Assembly (NCBI GenBank): GCA_013286485.1
Contig: JABDFN010000003.1
Coordinates: 1 to 50,550 of the forward strand
Reading direction: 5' to 3'
DNA: 50,550 bases
Origin: Bacteroidota bacterium
GTDB taxonomy: Bacteria > Bacteroidota > Bacteroidia > Chitinophagales > Chitinophagaceae
Shown: positions 9,682 to 21,185 of the stretch, one piece after another
Position numbering within the stretch: position 1 is the first letter of the stretch
How the letters are laid out: each line of letters opens with the position of its first letter
Made by a program: the position numbers and the translations under genes
Notes under the pieces: model-generated
Database searches by the model: none
Seen by the model: the letters and a program-made list of their open reading frames with translations, nothing else
Told to the model about the DNA's origin: nothing

Positions 9682-10424
9682 AATGGCTTTAGTTTACCTT
9701 TTTTGAGTTTTATTTTAAAATCCTTTATTGAATCTGTGCCACGGATATCAATGCGTTTTATTTCATACAAGTCAGTTGCTGGTATTTTACATACCTGGTT
9801 GCCGATCCTAAAAGCGGCTTCCATACCTATTTCATGCATCCATTTCTTTAGCTCAGCAAAATCGGATTTTTTTTCGGGTCTTGCACCATATGGGTATGCC
9901 AGCACTTTATGATACTTAAGTCCACTATTCTCAAAAGCATGTAAGGATTTTTCAATTACTTTTTTAATTCCACTAACGCTTGTTTTAGAAAAATTTTCAT
10001 GATTATAACCATGCATGCCTAATTGTATGATTGTGGGATCTAATTGTTTCAATTCGGAAAGGCTCATTTTTTTATTTGTAAGATGTTTTGACTGTTCTGC
10101 TGTACCATCTACATTGTCAGCTATAATAAAAAAAGTGGCGGCCCAATTTAAGCTCTGTAGCAGTGGGTATACGTGCTGCAGGTTGTTTGTGTAACCATCG
10201 TCAAATGTTATTAGAATAGTTTTTTTATTATAAATGCCTTTTTTTGCAGCAATAATAAATTCAGGAAGTGTTATGGCATGATAACCATTTTTTTTAAGCC
10301 AATCCCATTGCCTGGAAAGTCTGTTCGGATCTATTGTCAACCTATCGTTAACCCCTTCCCAAACCTTATGATACATTAAAACAGGTATTCCTTTAATTGT
10401 AGGCAAAAGCCAATGTAACCTCAT
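9678..10424 (-). CDS. polysaccharide deacetylase family protein
   Basis: 248 aa; VLMYHKV, ILITFDDGYTNN, LGMHGYNHENFS and AYPYGARPEK motifs (NodB fold). Confidence 0.92.
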   Translation of the reverse strand: MRLHWLLPTIKGIPVLMYHKVWEGVNDRLTIDPNRLSRQWDWLKKNGYHAITLPEFIIAAKKGIYNKKTILITFDDGYTNNLQHVYPLLQSLNWAATFFIIADNVDGTAEQSKHLTNKKMSLSELKQLDPTIIQLGMHGYNHENFSKTSVSGIKKVIEKSLHAFENSGLKYHKVLAYPYGARPEKKSDFAELKKWMHEIGMEAAFRIGNQVCKIPATDLYEIKRIDIRGTDSIKDFKIKLKKGKLKPF

Positions 10425-10498
10425 TGATATATTTTTTCAATAATGAAAAATACATTTTATTGTTGAAGATACTCTTTTAGGGCTATTTAATAATATCT

Positions 10499-11308
10499 TT
10501 GATCACAGACATGTCTTCTAATGACAATATAATAAAAATAAGCGCTGTAATAATCACTCACAATGAAGAAAAAAATATAGCGCGTTGTATAAGCTCAGTA
10601 AAGAAAATAGCTGATGAAGTAATAGTTGTAGACAGCTTTTCTACTGATAGTACCGTACCTATTGCAAAAAGCTTAGGGGCCAATGTTATTTCTCACGAAT
10701 TTAATGGTTACGGAGAACAGAAATATTTTGCTGAAAAACTGACATCCAACCCATGGATATTATCATTAGATGCAGACGAAGAAATATCTGTTGAATTAGG
10801 TAAAAGTATATTGTTATTAAAAGACAAGCAACCAATATGGGATGCATATAAAATAAATATTCTTCCCAACTTTTGTGGCAAATGGATCAGGCATTGTGGC
10901 TGGTACCCACAACCTAAAGTTCGTTTATGGAATAAATGTAAAGGCGCTACTAACAACAACACAGTGCATGAAGAATGGCTACCTGTAGATAAAACCGTAA
11001 AAATAGGCCGGCTAAGAGGCGATATACTACACTATAGTTATCCTACCATTTCTGATTATATGCGCAAACTGGAACAGTATTCTGAATTGAAGGCAAGAGC
11101 CGCAGTATCGGAAGGGAAGCATATAACTTTATTGAAAATAATTGTAGGTCCAGCATGGCGATTTATAGTAGACTTTTTTCTTCGCGCGGGATTTTTAGAT
11201 GGCTATTACGGATATATTGTTTGTAAAAATTCTGCATTCTATACCTTTATCAAGTATATTAAAATATGGGTTTACAACAGAGATAAAAAAAGAATGGCTA
11301 AGACTTGA
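10499..11308 (+). CDS. glycosyltransferase family 2 (LPS core WaaE/KdtX-like)
   Basis: 269 aa; SAVIITHNEEKNIARCISSVKKIADEVIVVDSFSTDST...WILSLDADEEIS. Confidence 0.9.
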   Translation: MITDMSSNDNIIKISAVIITHNEEKNIARCISSVKKIADEVIVVDSFSTDSTVPIAKSLGANVISHEFNGYGEQKYFAEKLTSNPWILSLDADEEISVELGKSILLLKDKQPIWDAYKINILPNFCGKWIRHCGWYPQPKVRLWNKCKGATNNNTVHEEWLPVDKTVKIGRLRGDILHYSYPTISDYMRKLEQYSELKARAAVSEGKHITLLKIIVGPAWRFIVDFFLRAGFLDGYYGYIVCKNSAFYTFIKYIKIWVYNRDKKRMAKT

Positions 11309-13271
11309 CCCATTTTCTGACCTGCATCTCATTCCGAATTTTTATTGATACAGTATAAGCGCCTGAAGTAAGTGCGCTTACGTTTATACTCACAGTGTTC
11401 TGTCCGGAAGTTAATTGTTCAGATTCGGTTATTATTTTTCTGCCTGATGCATCAATAATATATAATAAGGCAGTTTCATTATTTGTGCAGTTTATTTGCA
11501 GATTCAATTTTGTTGTTACAGGATTTGGGTATAATACGACTTCAAACGTATGAACAGGAATATGGTTAATAGCTTCGTAAATAACATTATTGGCAGTAAT
11601 AACGGTGCCGATGCCAAGATTATAGTAATTGCCGGATGGGGTTTGCTGTAACTTTACAGGACGAACCATATACAACTTATTACCACTTTTACCTACAGTA
11701 TCGTCAAAGCTAAAAACTGTTTTAGAGACCATAGGTGATATTTTTTGATAATAGCCATAAGTACTATCAGCACGATATACATAATAACCTACAACTGCTG
11801 TGTCGGGAGAGGCTGCCCAAGTAATATTGGCACCTTTAGAAGTATTATGAGCACTAACACTTACCACCGGATTTATGTAGTCCATTCTTAGGGTTGGATC
11901 GCCCATAAGCGCTACATGTACCCATTGTTGTCCATATCCGCCCGGATTGTATATGCTATTATTTTGTGTAAGCCTGGCTGAATAACCAATAGATTCTCCT
12001 AAAGCCATATGGTGAAAAAACCAGTTAGGCCTACCTGCCCAACAGTCGGTAAGTGCCGGCACATCAGAGCAGAGCGGGGCCCTAAGAAAATTATCCTGTA
12101 CATTCCAGTCACCAAAATAACTGCCAAACAGCATTGTAAAAATGCCATTTATATGGTTGGTTGCAAAATTTGTAGTGCTGCCAATTCCTCCTGCACTTGT
12201 AAATGAGCCACCGCCACAGCCATATGCCCATAAATAATCAGAATCATTCAATGATGAAATAAAGTCTATTGATTGGGTATTATTTGCACCTATCAATGCT
12301 GGAAAATTTCTCCATGCATTCGCTGCAAATGCCTCACCGCTAAAAGGTCCGAAATTATCATCTACTAATGCGCGGTGCTTAATATTTAGAGAATCCATTT
12401 TATACAAATGATCACGCAACAGATATGAGCGCATCATCTGTATTTCAGTTTTGGCAAATGAAGGCATATTATAAAAATCAACGCGGCCTACTTGTAACTC
12501 TACCAGGCTTGGAATGTTTGTTTGATCCCATTTACCATCTCCAGGTGCATTCCAGTTTGCAGCAATAATTGCAGAACCGGTATCAATTACTGATATATCG
12601 GTCCATGTACCATTTACATCACCATAATACACGTCGGCAGGCCATGCACCATAATGGTTTCCGTGCCCGTCAGGATTAAGTGCTCCGCTATAAGGTACCG
12701 GTATGTGTCCTAAAAGCAATAGTGCCTGTACATTACCATGACCATTATAGTCATTGATAATTAGCCTTCTTACAATTGTGTCACTTGTATTTCTACTTAC
12801 ATCATGCCTTATTAACTGCCACCCATCACCATTTATATCGCCCATCAGCCTTTTGATCTCGGCAGCACAGGAATCTGTAAACATAGAATCTACCATCAAT
12901 ATCAATATACCCCTGTTATGTATAGCAGGGCATTTTATTCCAGCATAAATATATCCAGTAGGAGATGTGCCTCCAGATGCTTCTACTGCATATTCATATG
13001 CGCTATCAACTATAATAGTGTTGTCAATATATTGGCTATCTGTAGCAGTTAGTGTGGCTATGGATGCACCCCAACCAGTTGCCGTTTTTGACTTTTTGAA
13101 AATATTATAAGAGGTTACGCCAACAACAGGTTTCCATGACAATGTAATCCTTGCGGGGGATAATTGTGTGGTTGTTGTTACCTGTAATGCATAGTCCGCA
13201 GTAGTTTGGGCTATACTTTTCGAAAAAGCCAATAAAAACAAAAAAATGATAATTCCTGATCGGTTTACCAT
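11298..13271 (-). CDS. T9SS-secreted protein with fibronectin III-like domains, possible C25-like peptidase
   Basis: 657 aa with signal peptide; C-terminus YPNPVTTKLNLQI...IIDASGRKI...LTSGAYTVSIKIRNEMQVRKWVKS is a type A sorting domain; the peptidase call is tentative. Confidence 0.75.
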   Translation of the reverse strand: MVNRSGIIIFLFLLAFSKSIAQTTADYALQVTTTTQLSPARITLSWKPVVGVTSYNIFKKSKTATGWGASIATLTATDSQYIDNTIIVDSAYEYAVEASGGTSPTGYIYAGIKCPAIHNRGILILMVDSMFTDSCAAEIKRLMGDINGDGWQLIRHDVSRNTSDTIVRRLIINDYNGHGNVQALLLLGHIPVPYSGALNPDGHGNHYGAWPADVYYGDVNGTWTDISVIDTGSAIIAANWNAPGDGKWDQTNIPSLVELQVGRVDFYNMPSFAKTEIQMMRSYLLRDHLYKMDSLNIKHRALVDDNFGPFSGEAFAANAWRNFPALIGANNTQSIDFISSLNDSDYLWAYGCGGGSFTSAGGIGSTTNFATNHINGIFTMLFGSYFGDWNVQDNFLRAPLCSDVPALTDCWAGRPNWFFHHMALGESIGYSARLTQNNSIYNPGGYGQQWVHVALMGDPTLRMDYINPVVSVSAHNTSKGANITWAASPDTAVVGYYVYRADSTYGYYQKISPMVSKTVFSFDDTVGKSGNKLYMVRPVKLQQTPSGNYYNLGIGTVITANNVIYEAINHIPVHTFEVVLYPNPVTTKLNLQINCTNNETALLYIIDASGRKIITESEQLTSGQNTVSINVSALTSGAYTVSIKIRNEMQVRKWVKS

Positions 13272-13292
13272 ACCGCAAATATAGTAGTATTT

Positions 13293-14636
13293 TTAATAAA
13301 TATTGCCCGAAGTCTCGTGTATGGGCAAGTCAATATTGAATGTAGTACCCAGTTTTTCTTCACTGTTTACAGATATTCTACCTTCATGCGCCTCTACAAT
13401 TTGTTGGCAGATGTTGAGTCCTAAACCATAGGATTTTTCTCCATGAAGCCCTCTTCTTGCTGCATGAGTAAATCTATCAAAGATGTAAGGTTGCAAATTT
13501 TTTGGTATGCCGATACCGTTATCGCTCACCGATATTCTTGCCATATTATTTTCGGTAGTGAGGCCAATGCTAATAAGCCCATCTGATTTAGTGAATTTTA
13601 TGGCATTATTGATAAGGTTGTCGATAACCCTGCGCATTTTTTGTTCGTTAATAGCTGCAACAATCACTTCATCGGGAATGGTAAATTCAAAATGTTTTTC
13701 ACCTGTGACCCGATGCTCCCATTTTTTTTGTATAGAATCAATAAAACTATTCAATGACATGGGCGTTTTATCTATCATCTCATCTTCATTCTTCCTTGCT
13801 GCGTCGATAACATCGTGCAGAATATGGTCTGCGTCACCACAAGCTGACAATATCATATCATAATACTCCTCCTTTTCCTGCTCAGTAACAGAAGGAAACC
13901 TTATAATTTCTACTAAACCCGATATGCTGTTCAATGGGCTTCGCAGGTCATGTGCTACTGCATCCAATATGTTTGTATGCTTTTGATAAATACTCTTTAT
14001 CTCTTTATTTTTATCTACGATCGTTATTAGCTGTATATAATACCTGAAATGGTAGGAATAGATAACACGGGAAATAACAAAGAAAACTACAAGCACTATA
14101 ATTAATGCAACATAATTTTGAAACAGTATAGAAATATCTGTTTGAAATAAATGCAGGAACAACATAAATGATGTAAAAACTACTAAAGATATGCTCAACG
14201 TACCCCAGATATCCAAAATCCATAATACAGAAACGACGAACATACCTGAAACGAACATAGTAAGGGTATTTCTGGGGTTATGTTGTGCAATAAATGTTAA
14301 CCACATAAAACCACAAGCTATTATCAATGCATAAAAAGAAGATAATACCCAATAGACATTGAATCTTTGTTTGGTTAATCCTTTTTTGGTTAAGTAAAAA
14401 AGAGCACGGTATAAAAATGAACCGGATAATAAAAACAGTGTAACATACCTATACCCCTCGATATGCGAAATAGTAAAACGTGTTTCTACAAATATCCTGA
14501 CGATAAGTAATGATATACATGTGCCGATTATAGTAATCGACATGATATTTGATATAGCTATATTTTGCCGGACCGCATATTGCTTAAATTTTTCTGCTTC
14601 GGCCCGTTTTGGGGTTTTAAAAAAATAATATTGCAT
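13293..14636 (-). CDS. membrane sensor histidine kinase
   Basis: 447 aa; N-terminal TM helices, H-box VAHDLRSPLNSISGLVE, N-box NLINNAIKFT, G boxes DNGIGIPKN / GLGLNICQQIVEAHEG. Confidence 0.92.
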   Translation of the reverse strand: MQYYFFKTPKRAEAEKFKQYAVRQNIAISNIMSITIIGTCISLLIVRIFVETRFTISHIEGYRYVTLFLLSGSFLYRALFYLTKKGLTKQRFNVYWVLSSFYALIIACGFMWLTFIAQHNPRNTLTMFVSGMFVVSVLWILDIWGTLSISLVVFTSFMLFLHLFQTDISILFQNYVALIIVLVVFFVISRVIYSYHFRYYIQLITIVDKNKEIKSIYQKHTNILDAVAHDLRSPLNSISGLVEIIRFPSVTEQEKEEYYDMILSACGDADHILHDVIDAARKNEDEMIDKTPMSLNSFIDSIQKKWEHRVTGEKHFEFTIPDEVIVAAINEQKMRRVIDNLINNAIKFTKSDGLISIGLTTENNMARISVSDNGIGIPKNLQPYIFDRFTHAARRGLHGEKSYGLGLNICQQIVEAHEGRISVNSEEKLGTTFNIDLPIHETSGNIY

Positions 14637-14711
14637 TTATTTTGAAGTACTCCCGATACTTATATGAAAACATGCAAGTTTAATAAATATTTTTCTTCTT
14701 TTAGACGTATA

Positions 14712-15209
14712 TTAATCAAACTTAATGTAGTTCTGTATAAGCAGATCCCAGTCGTTTTTGTTTAATATACAGGTGGTATTCTCTTGCAGCATACAATAAG
14801 CAGTAAGGATAGTATTATTTCTTTCTATTAATATACCGGCAATGTTTTCAGCGGGTTTTCCTATTACTTCGGCATGTTTCAGCCGCATTAAAAAAGATTC
14901 TTTGTTCTCATCAGGATAGTCATCATATTCAATGTTCTCTATAAAAAAAACATATCCCGCATCTTCTTTAAATACTTTTATATAATCACCTGTATGTGCT
15001 TTTCTATGTAATTCCCTGGCATGATGGTCTGATAAAGTAAACCGGATGTTTGTAATGCCGCAAATAGTAGCCCAATTACTTACATCAAATAACTTATCCT
15101 TAGATTCTATAAATAGATCTTCTGCTTCTTCAATAAATTCCGCATCGTAAGAATAATGCCATTCATTCGACATTTCACTTGATGCAATAGGTTCCGAATG
15201 TTCGGCCAT
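14712..15209 (-). CDS. hypothetical protein
   Basis: 165 aa ORF with no recognised domain; the N-terminus encodes the CCGAACATTCGG palindrome. Confidence 0.55.
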   Translation of the reverse strand: MAEHSEPIASSEMSNEWHYSYDAEFIEEAEDLFIESKDKLFDVSNWATICGITNIRFTLSDHHARELHRKAHTGDYIKVFKEDAGYVFFIENIEYDDYPDENKESFLMRLKHAEVIGKPAENIAGILIERNNTILTAYCMLQENTTCILNKNDWDLLIQNYIKFD

Positions 15210-15330
15210 TGGGGGAATTTGTGTTTAATATACGAAAATTCATGCCAGTTTTTAAAAAGCCGGTAATTCTTATACATTCTTAACCCGTGTATTATTTCGT
15301 ATTTTGGCAGTCCAAAATTTCAAAAGCCTT

Positions 15331-17610
15331 ATGGCACAGCATATTCGAAAAGAAGAAGCATTAGAATATCATGAGAAGGGACGACCGGGCAAAATTGAAG
15401 TAATACCATCAAAAGAGACAAAAACACAGCGAGATCTTGCTCTTGCATATTCACCCGGTGTAGCAGAACCATGTAAAGAAATAAGTGCAAATGTTGAGAA
15501 CGTTTATAAGTATACTGCTAAGGGAAACCTGGTTGCAGTTATTAGTAACGGAACAGCAGTACTTGGATTAGGTAATATTGGGCCTGAAGCGGCCAAACCT
15601 GTAATGGAAGGTAAGGGTATTTTGTTCAAGATATTCGCTGATATTGACGTTTTTGATATTGAATTAAATACAAAGAGCATTGATGAATTTGTAAATGTGG
15701 TGAAAGCTTTAGAACCAACATTTGGTGGTGTGAACCTGGAAGATATTAAAGCACCTGAATGTTTTGCTATTGAAACTAGGCTTAAAGAAGAAATGAATAT
15801 ACCCGTAATGCATGACGATCAGCATGGTACGGCTATTATTTCAGGTGCAGCATTATTGAATGCTTTAGACATTGTAAACAAGAAAATTGACAAAGTAAAA
15901 ATTGTGGTTAGTGGTGCAGGGGCCTCAGCAATATCTTGCTGCAAAATATATATAGCGTTAGGCGCTAAGCCTGGGAATGTATTTATGTTCGATACCAAAG
16001 GCCTGATTACCAATTCCAGGAAAGATCTGGATGAATATAAAAAACAGTTTGCTCAAGACGTACCTATGAGCAGCCTTGCTGACGAAATGAAGGATGCTGA
16101 TGTATTTATTGGTTTGTCGAAAGGGAATATTGTATCAACAGACATGGTGAAGTCTATGGCGAAAGATCCAATTATATTCGCATTGGCAAACCCTGACCCG
16201 GAAATACCGTATGAAGATGCTGTGGCAGCAAGGCCGGACGCTATTGTTGCCACCGGCCGCAGCGATTATCCAAACCAGGTAAATAATGTGTTGGGCTTCC
16301 CTTATATTTTTCGTGGGGCTCTTGATGTACGTGCTTCATCTATAAACGAAGAAATGAAATTGGCTGCAGTAAAAGCACTGGCGCAGCTTGCAAAAGAGCC
16401 GGTTCCGGATATTGTGAACATGGCCTACAATGAAAAAAGCCTGCATTATGGACCTGTGTATATCATTCCAAAACCTATTGATCCAAGATTATTGGTTGCC
16501 GTGTCGCCTGCTGTGGCAAAGGCTGCTATGGATAGTGGAGTGGCCAAACATCCCATAACTGATTGGGATGCCTATGAGTCTGCTTTATATCGCAGGTTAG
16601 GTTCTAACGATAATATCCTGCGTTTTATTACAAATAAAGCAAGAAAGGATCCTAAGCGTGTGGTATTCGTAGATGCTGAAAATTTAAAGGTTTTGAAAGC
16701 TGCCCAAACAGCTAAAGATGAGGGAATAGCAATACCTATATTATTAGGTGATGAAAAGAAAATAAAACAATTGATCAAAGTGAATGACCTTCAATTAAAA
16801 GATATAACAATCATAAATCCTACCGATGAGGCATACGAGAAGAAAAGGGTAGAATTTGGCGACATGTTTTTTGAAAAAAGAAAGCGCCGTGGATTTAACC
16901 TGTACGAAGCAAGAAAAATAATGCGCGAACGCCAGTATTTCGGTTGCATGATGGTAGAAACAGGAGAAGCAGATGCTTTAATATCAGGTTTGACACGAAA
17001 ATATCCTGATACAGTAAAACCTGCATTAGAAATAATAGGAATGGAGCCAAGTGCTAAACGTGTAGCGGGTATGTATATTATGCTTACAAAAAAGGGGCCT
17101 TTGTTCTTTGCAGATACAACAGTAAATTTTAATCCTACTGAAGAGGAATTGGAGGATATAACCTTGCTTACGGCGAGAACTGTTGAAACCTATAATATTA
17201 AACCACGCATAGCCATGCTTTCGTATTCTAATTTCGGTAGCAGCGATTCCCCTGAAGCAATTCTTGTCCGCAATGTTGTTGCAAGAATAAAAGAGAAACA
17301 TCCTGAAATTGTGATTGATGGAGAAATGCAGGCAGGTGTCGCGTTTAATAAAGACCTGTTGCGCGAAAATTATCCTTTTTCAGATCTTATAAGTGAACCG
17401 CCTAATGTGCTTATTTTTCCAAACCTGGCTGCTGGTAATATTGCATACCATTTGTTACAGGAGTTGGGTGGGGCAGAAGCGGTAGGACCTGTATTGGTAG
17501 GGCTTCGTAAACCGGTACATGTATTACAATTAGGTAGCACTGTACGCCAGATCACCAATATGGTGGCGATAGCGGTTGTAGAAGCGCAGGTAAAATGTAA
17601 TAATAAATAA
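15331..17610 (+). CDS. maeB: NADP-dependent malic enzyme with C-terminal phosphotransacetylase-like domain
   Basis: [35 protein letters not shown]...[21 protein letters not shown]...C-terminal PTA-like domain. Track ORF starts at TTG 15304; ATG 15331 preferred. Confidence 0.95.
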   Translation: MAQHIRKEEALEYHEKGRPGKIEVIPSKETKTQRDLALAYSPGVAEPCKEISANVENVYKYTAKGNLVAVISNGTAVLGLGNIGPEAAKPVMEGKGILFKIFADIDVFDIELNTKSIDEFVNVVKALEPTFGGVNLEDIKAPECFAIETRLKEEMNIPVMHDDQHGTAIISGAALLNALDIVNKKIDKVKIVVSGAGASAISCCKIYIALGAKPGNVFMFDTKGLITNSRKDLDEYKKQFAQDVPMSSLADEMKDADVFIGLSKGNIVSTDMVKSMAKDPIIFALANPDPEIPYEDAVAARPDAIVATGRSDYPNQVNNVLGFPYIFRGALDVRASSINEEMKLAAVKALAQLAKEPVPDIVNMAYNEKSLHYGPVYIIPKPIDPRLLVAVSPAVAKAAMDSGVAKHPITDWDAYESALYRRLGSNDNILRFITNKARKDPKRVVFVDAENLKVLKAAQTAKDEGIAIPILLGDEKKIKQLIKVNDLQLKDITIINPTDEAYEKKRVEFGDMFFEKRKRRGFNLYEARKIMRERQYFGCMMVETGEADALISGLTRKYPDTVKPALEIIGMEPSAKRVAGMYIMLTKKGPLFFADTTVNFNPTEEELEDITLLTARTVETYNIKPRIAMLSYSNFGSSDSPEAILVRNVVARIKEKHPEIVIDGEMQAGVAFNKDLLRENYPFSDLISEPPNVLIFPNLAAGNIAYHLLQELGGAEAVGPVLVGLRKPVHVLQLGSTVRQITNMVAIAVVEAQVKCNNK

Positions 17611-17613
17611 CCA

Positions 17614-18837
17614 ATGCGTATTGCCATCATTGGAGCTGGTGCAGCAGGTTGTTTTGCTGCGGCAAATCTTCCTTATCATGAGGGTGATGAAGTAGCTGTT
17701 TTTGAGAAAACAGGGAAGGTACTGCAGAAAGTAAAAGTATCCGGTGGCGGGCGTTGTAATGTTACACATGCTTGTTTTGATATTCCCGAGCTTATAACAC
17801 GTTACCCTCGTGGTAAGCAGTTGTTGCGCAGATCATTGTACTGCTTCACACCTGCTGACACAATAAAATGGTTTACTGATCGTGGAGTAAAATTAAAGAC
17901 AGAAGCAGATGGCAGAATCTTTCCGGTCACTGATAGCTCTCAAACTATCATTGATTGCATCTGGCAGCAAATGATGCAAAATAAAGTACAGGTATTATAT
18001 CATCGCTCAGTAGAAAGAATAGAAAGGAAAGAGAATAAATTTATTATTCATTTTGTAGATGCACCTGCTTATGAAACTGATAAGATAATTATTGCCGTGG
18101 GCGGTTTCCCTAAAGCTGAACAATATAAATGGTTATTGCAATTGGGCCATACTATTCAGTCACCCATACCTTCACTTTTTACATTTAATATCCCAGGTGA
18201 AACGATTACGCAATTGATGGGAGTAAGTGTGCAAAACGCAACTATCAAAATACAAGGAACAAAATCGTCTGTTTCCGGCCCTTTGTTAATTACACATTGG
18301 GGACTAAGTGGCCCTGCTGTTTTAAGAACATCTGCCTGGGCAGCGAGAGAGCTTGCTGAAAAAAAATATGATTTTCATATACTCATTAATTGGCTGGGCT
18401 CGCTTACAGAGCCTGATCTACAGGAAACTTTTCAGCATCTAAGACAAAATGAAGGAAAACGTTTGGTGTCCGGTAAAAATCCTTTTGATCTCCCGTCCCG
18501 TCTTTGGTCTTATTTTTTTGAGCGTAGTGGTATCAATAACCTTGTTCGTTGGGGAGATCTGCGATCTGCGGAGCAAAATAAATTGATCACAGTTTTACTG
18601 TGCGATAGCTACCATGTAAAAGGGAAAACAACCTTTAAAGAAGAATTTGTGACAGCGGGAGGTATTAATATATCAGAAATAGATCCGCAAAGCATGGAAA
18701 GCAGGATAATTCCCGGGCTTTATTTTGCAGGCGAAATATTAGATGCAGATGGCATTACCGGTGGGTTTAATTTTCAGCATGCATGGAGTAGTGGATATAT
18801 TGCCGCATCGGGCATTAGAAAACAAGAATTAATTTAG
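17614..18837 (+). CDS. NAD(P)/FAD-dependent oxidoreductase, HI0933/YhiN family
   Basis: 407 aa; MRIAIIGAGAAGCFAA...KVKVSGGGRCNVTHA...GLYFAGEILDADGITGGFNFQHAWSSGYIAA. Confidence 0.94.
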   Translation: MRIAIIGAGAAGCFAAANLPYHEGDEVAVFEKTGKVLQKVKVSGGGRCNVTHACFDIPELITRYPRGKQLLRRSLYCFTPADTIKWFTDRGVKLKTEADGRIFPVTDSSQTIIDCIWQQMMQNKVQVLYHRSVERIERKENKFIIHFVDAPAYETDKIIIAVGGFPKAEQYKWLLQLGHTIQSPIPSLFTFNIPGETITQLMGVSVQNATIKIQGTKSSVSGPLLITHWGLSGPAVLRTSAWAARELAEKKYDFHILINWLGSLTEPDLQETFQHLRQNEGKRLVSGKNPFDLPSRLWSYFFERSGINNLVRWGDLRSAEQNKLITVLLCDSYHVKGKTTFKEEFVTAGGINISEIDPQSMESRIIPGLYFAGEILDADGITGGFNFQHAWSSGYIAASGIRKQELI

Positions 18838-18841
18838 AGGA

Positions 18842-19528
18842 ATGCAAACCTTATTATTATTGCACGGAGCTATTGGATCAGTACAACAAATGCAACCGTT
18901 GGTAAAAGAGCTTGGTGAGCGCTATAAAATACATACACTCAATTTTTCAGGACATGGTGGAAGAGAATTTGCCGACGAAACATTTTCTATAAAGCTATTT
19001 GCAGATGATGTGATAGCATTTTTGAAAGACCATAATATTGATAAGGTTTCAATATTTGGATATAGCATGGGTGGCTATGTAGGTATGTACATGGCTAAAC
19101 ATTATCCCGATAAGTTAGATAAGGTGATTACCCTTGCTACTAAATACCATTGGGACAAAACAACCGCTGAAAAAGAAGCCAAAATGTTGGATCCTGAAAA
19201 AATGCAGGCTAAAATACCTGCTTTTGCTGCAATATTGCAAGAACGCCATACACCTGAGGACTGGAAAAAAGTTGTTGCTGCTACTGCTGAAATGATGCTT
19301 GCATTAGGGAATGATAATACCATACAACAAACAGATTACTCTTCTATTCTGCATCCCTGCCTTATTATGCTTGGCGACAGGGATAAAATGGTAAGTCTTG
19401 GTGAAACTGTAACTACCTATAAAGCGTTGCCCAATGGCTCGCTATGTATATTACCTGCTACACCACATCCCATTGAGCAAATAGATACTGTATTGTTAGC
19501 AAGTATGATTAAGCAGTTCCTGCAATAG
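18842..19528 (+). CDS. alpha/beta hydrolase
   Basis: 228 aa; LLLLHGAIGS, SIFGYSMGGYVGMYMA nucleophile elbow, GDRDKMV. Confidence 0.88.
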   Translation: MQTLLLLHGAIGSVQQMQPLVKELGERYKIHTLNFSGHGGREFADETFSIKLFADDVIAFLKDHNIDKVSIFGYSMGGYVGMYMAKHYPDKLDKVITLATKYHWDKTTAEKEAKMLDPEKMQAKIPAFAAILQERHTPEDWKKVVAATAEMMLALGNDNTIQQTDYSSILHPCLIMLGDRDKMVSLGETVTTYKALPNGSLCILPATPHPIEQIDTVLLASMIKQFLQ

Positions 19529-19676
19529 AAGAATCTTTTCTTAGTATAAATACGGATTTATGTAAATCCTGTTTTATCAATGTTTTAACAGTTCTATTAA
19601 AACAAGTTAATCAGTTTGGTTTAATCTTTGTTGTAACGTTATCACTCGGTCTTTAAAACCATCGGGTCTGTCTATA

Positions 19677-19991
19677 ATGAGAAAGTCCGGTAAAGTCATC
19701 TTATCCTTTATTATGCTTACTGCAGTAGCAGCGGCAAAAGCAGGCGCCCAGGCGATGTCTGGCGCTCCAACAGATTCTTTGCAATCAGATACTGTAGGTA
19801 GCAGGCGAAGCTACACTACGTATGGAAACGCGTATGTGTTACATGTGCATCATCGTAGCTGGCTGAATAATTGGTGGTGCAGAACTTTTCATCCAAATTA
19901 CGGGACACGAAGCCCAAGATTTGAACGTGGTGGCACAAGGGGTGGCTTTGGAACTACAGTTCGTCCTTTATTATTGGTCGCTCATTCGTAA
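19677..19991 (+). CDS. small secreted protein with RGGTRGGFG tail, possibly YgiB/DUF1190-like
   Basis: 104 aa with signal peptide, 11 nt upstream of a YgiC-like ATP-grasp gene; RGGFG motif near the C-terminus. Confidence 0.5.
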   Translation: MRKSGKVILSFIMLTAVAAAKAGAQAMSGAPTDSLQSDTVGSRRSYTTYGNAYVLHVHHRSWLNNWWCRTFHPNYGTRSPRFERGGTRGGFGTTVRPLLLVAHS

Positions 19992-20002
19992 TCGCTACTA
20001 TT

Positions 20003-21142
20003 ATGAAGAGAACATCTATTACGCCCAGACAAAACTGGGAGCAGAAAGTTATTGACCAGGGTTTCCTGTTTTACAAACACGAATCTTATTATAATGAGAC
20101 CATCGCCTACGAATTTAACAATGAAGAAATAGATTTGATAGAAACCGCTACCTCGGATTTGTTTGAGATGTGCCTCGAAGTTGTAGAGTATGTTATTAAG
20201 AATAAACTATGGGATGAGTTCTTTATTCCTAAGCAGTATGCAGAATTGATTGAATGGTCGTGGCAAAATGATCAACCCTCTTTTTATGGCCGTTTTGATC
20301 TTGCTTTTAATAATGGGCAAGTAAAATTGCTGGAGTTTAATGCAGACACACCTACCTCTTTATTGGAATCGAGTGTAATACAATGGTACTGGTTACAGGA
20401 CTATAATAAAAGTTATGACCAGTTCAACAGTATTCATGAAAAATTATTGGTGCATTTATCTGAATGCAGACAGCACTTGTTGCCGGGTAGTTTATTTTTT
20501 TCTTGTGTGCAGGATAATCTGGAGGATTTCATGAATGTAAAATACTTACAGGATGCAGCTGACCAGGCAGGGTTTAACACTGATTTCATTTACATAGATG
20601 ATATAAGTATCAATAGTGCTTCTCAATTCATTACCCCTTCCGGTATGCAGATACCCAATATTTTTAAACTCTATCCTTACGAGTGGTTGTTCAACGAGAA
20701 ATTTGGACCTAACCTAATCTCATCGCGTGATCAGTGTTACTGGATAGAACCACAATACAAGGCTATACTCTCTAACAAAATGTTATTAAAATATTTATGG
20801 GATTTGTTTCCGGATTCCCCTTATATATTGCCTTGCACATTTATTAAGCCCGGCGCATCGGGTGATCGCCCGTTGCATTATGTAAAAAAGCCGGTCTATT
20901 CACGTGAGGGTGCTAACATCTCTATTGTTGTAAACGGAGAGGTAATAGAACAAACTACAGGCGATTATGGCGAAGAAGGTTTTTTATACCAGCAATATTT
21001 CTCTTTACCAGATTTTGATAGTAACAGACCTGTAATTGGTAGTTGGTTAATAGGTGGTAAAGCAGCTGGTATGGGCATTCGGGAATCTTCAGGTCTTATA
21101 ACCAATAATGTAAGCAGGTTCTGTCCGCATTATATAAAATAG
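20003..21142 (+). CDS. glutathionylspermidine synthase family (YgiC-like) ATP-grasp protein
   Basis: 379 aa; ITPRQNWEQKVIDQGF, YGRFDLAFNNGQVKLLEFNADTPTSLLESSVIQWYWL, KKPVYSREGANISIV, SWLIGGKAAGMGIRES. Confidence 0.92.
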   Translation: MKRTSITPRQNWEQKVIDQGFLFYKHESYYNETIAYEFNNEEIDLIETATSDLFEMCLEVVEYVIKNKLWDEFFIPKQYAELIEWSWQNDQPSFYGRFDLAFNNGQVKLLEFNADTPTSLLESSVIQWYWLQDYNKSYDQFNSIHEKLLVHLSECRQHLLPGSLFFSCVQDNLEDFMNVKYLQDAADQAGFNTDFIYIDDISINSASQFITPSGMQIPNIFKLYPYEWLFNEKFGPNLISSRDQCYWIEPQYKAILSNKMLLKYLWDLFPDSPYILPCTFIKPGASGDRPLHYVKKPVYSREGANISIVVNGEVIEQTTGDYGEEGFLYQQYFSLPDFDSNRPVIGSWLIGGKAAGMGIRESSGLITNNVSRFCPHYIK

Positions 21143-21185
21143 CCTTGCCAATTTTACTCAGCAAGTTTGTTTACGTAACTTTCTG

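Noticed and set aside
13293-14636. Two-component pair
   Set aside because: The histidine kinase has no adjacent response regulator, so it is reported as an orphan kinase only.
15304-15330. TTG start for the malic enzyme
   Set aside because: The in-frame ATG at 15331 gives an N-terminus ([24 protein letters not shown]) like known malic enzymes.
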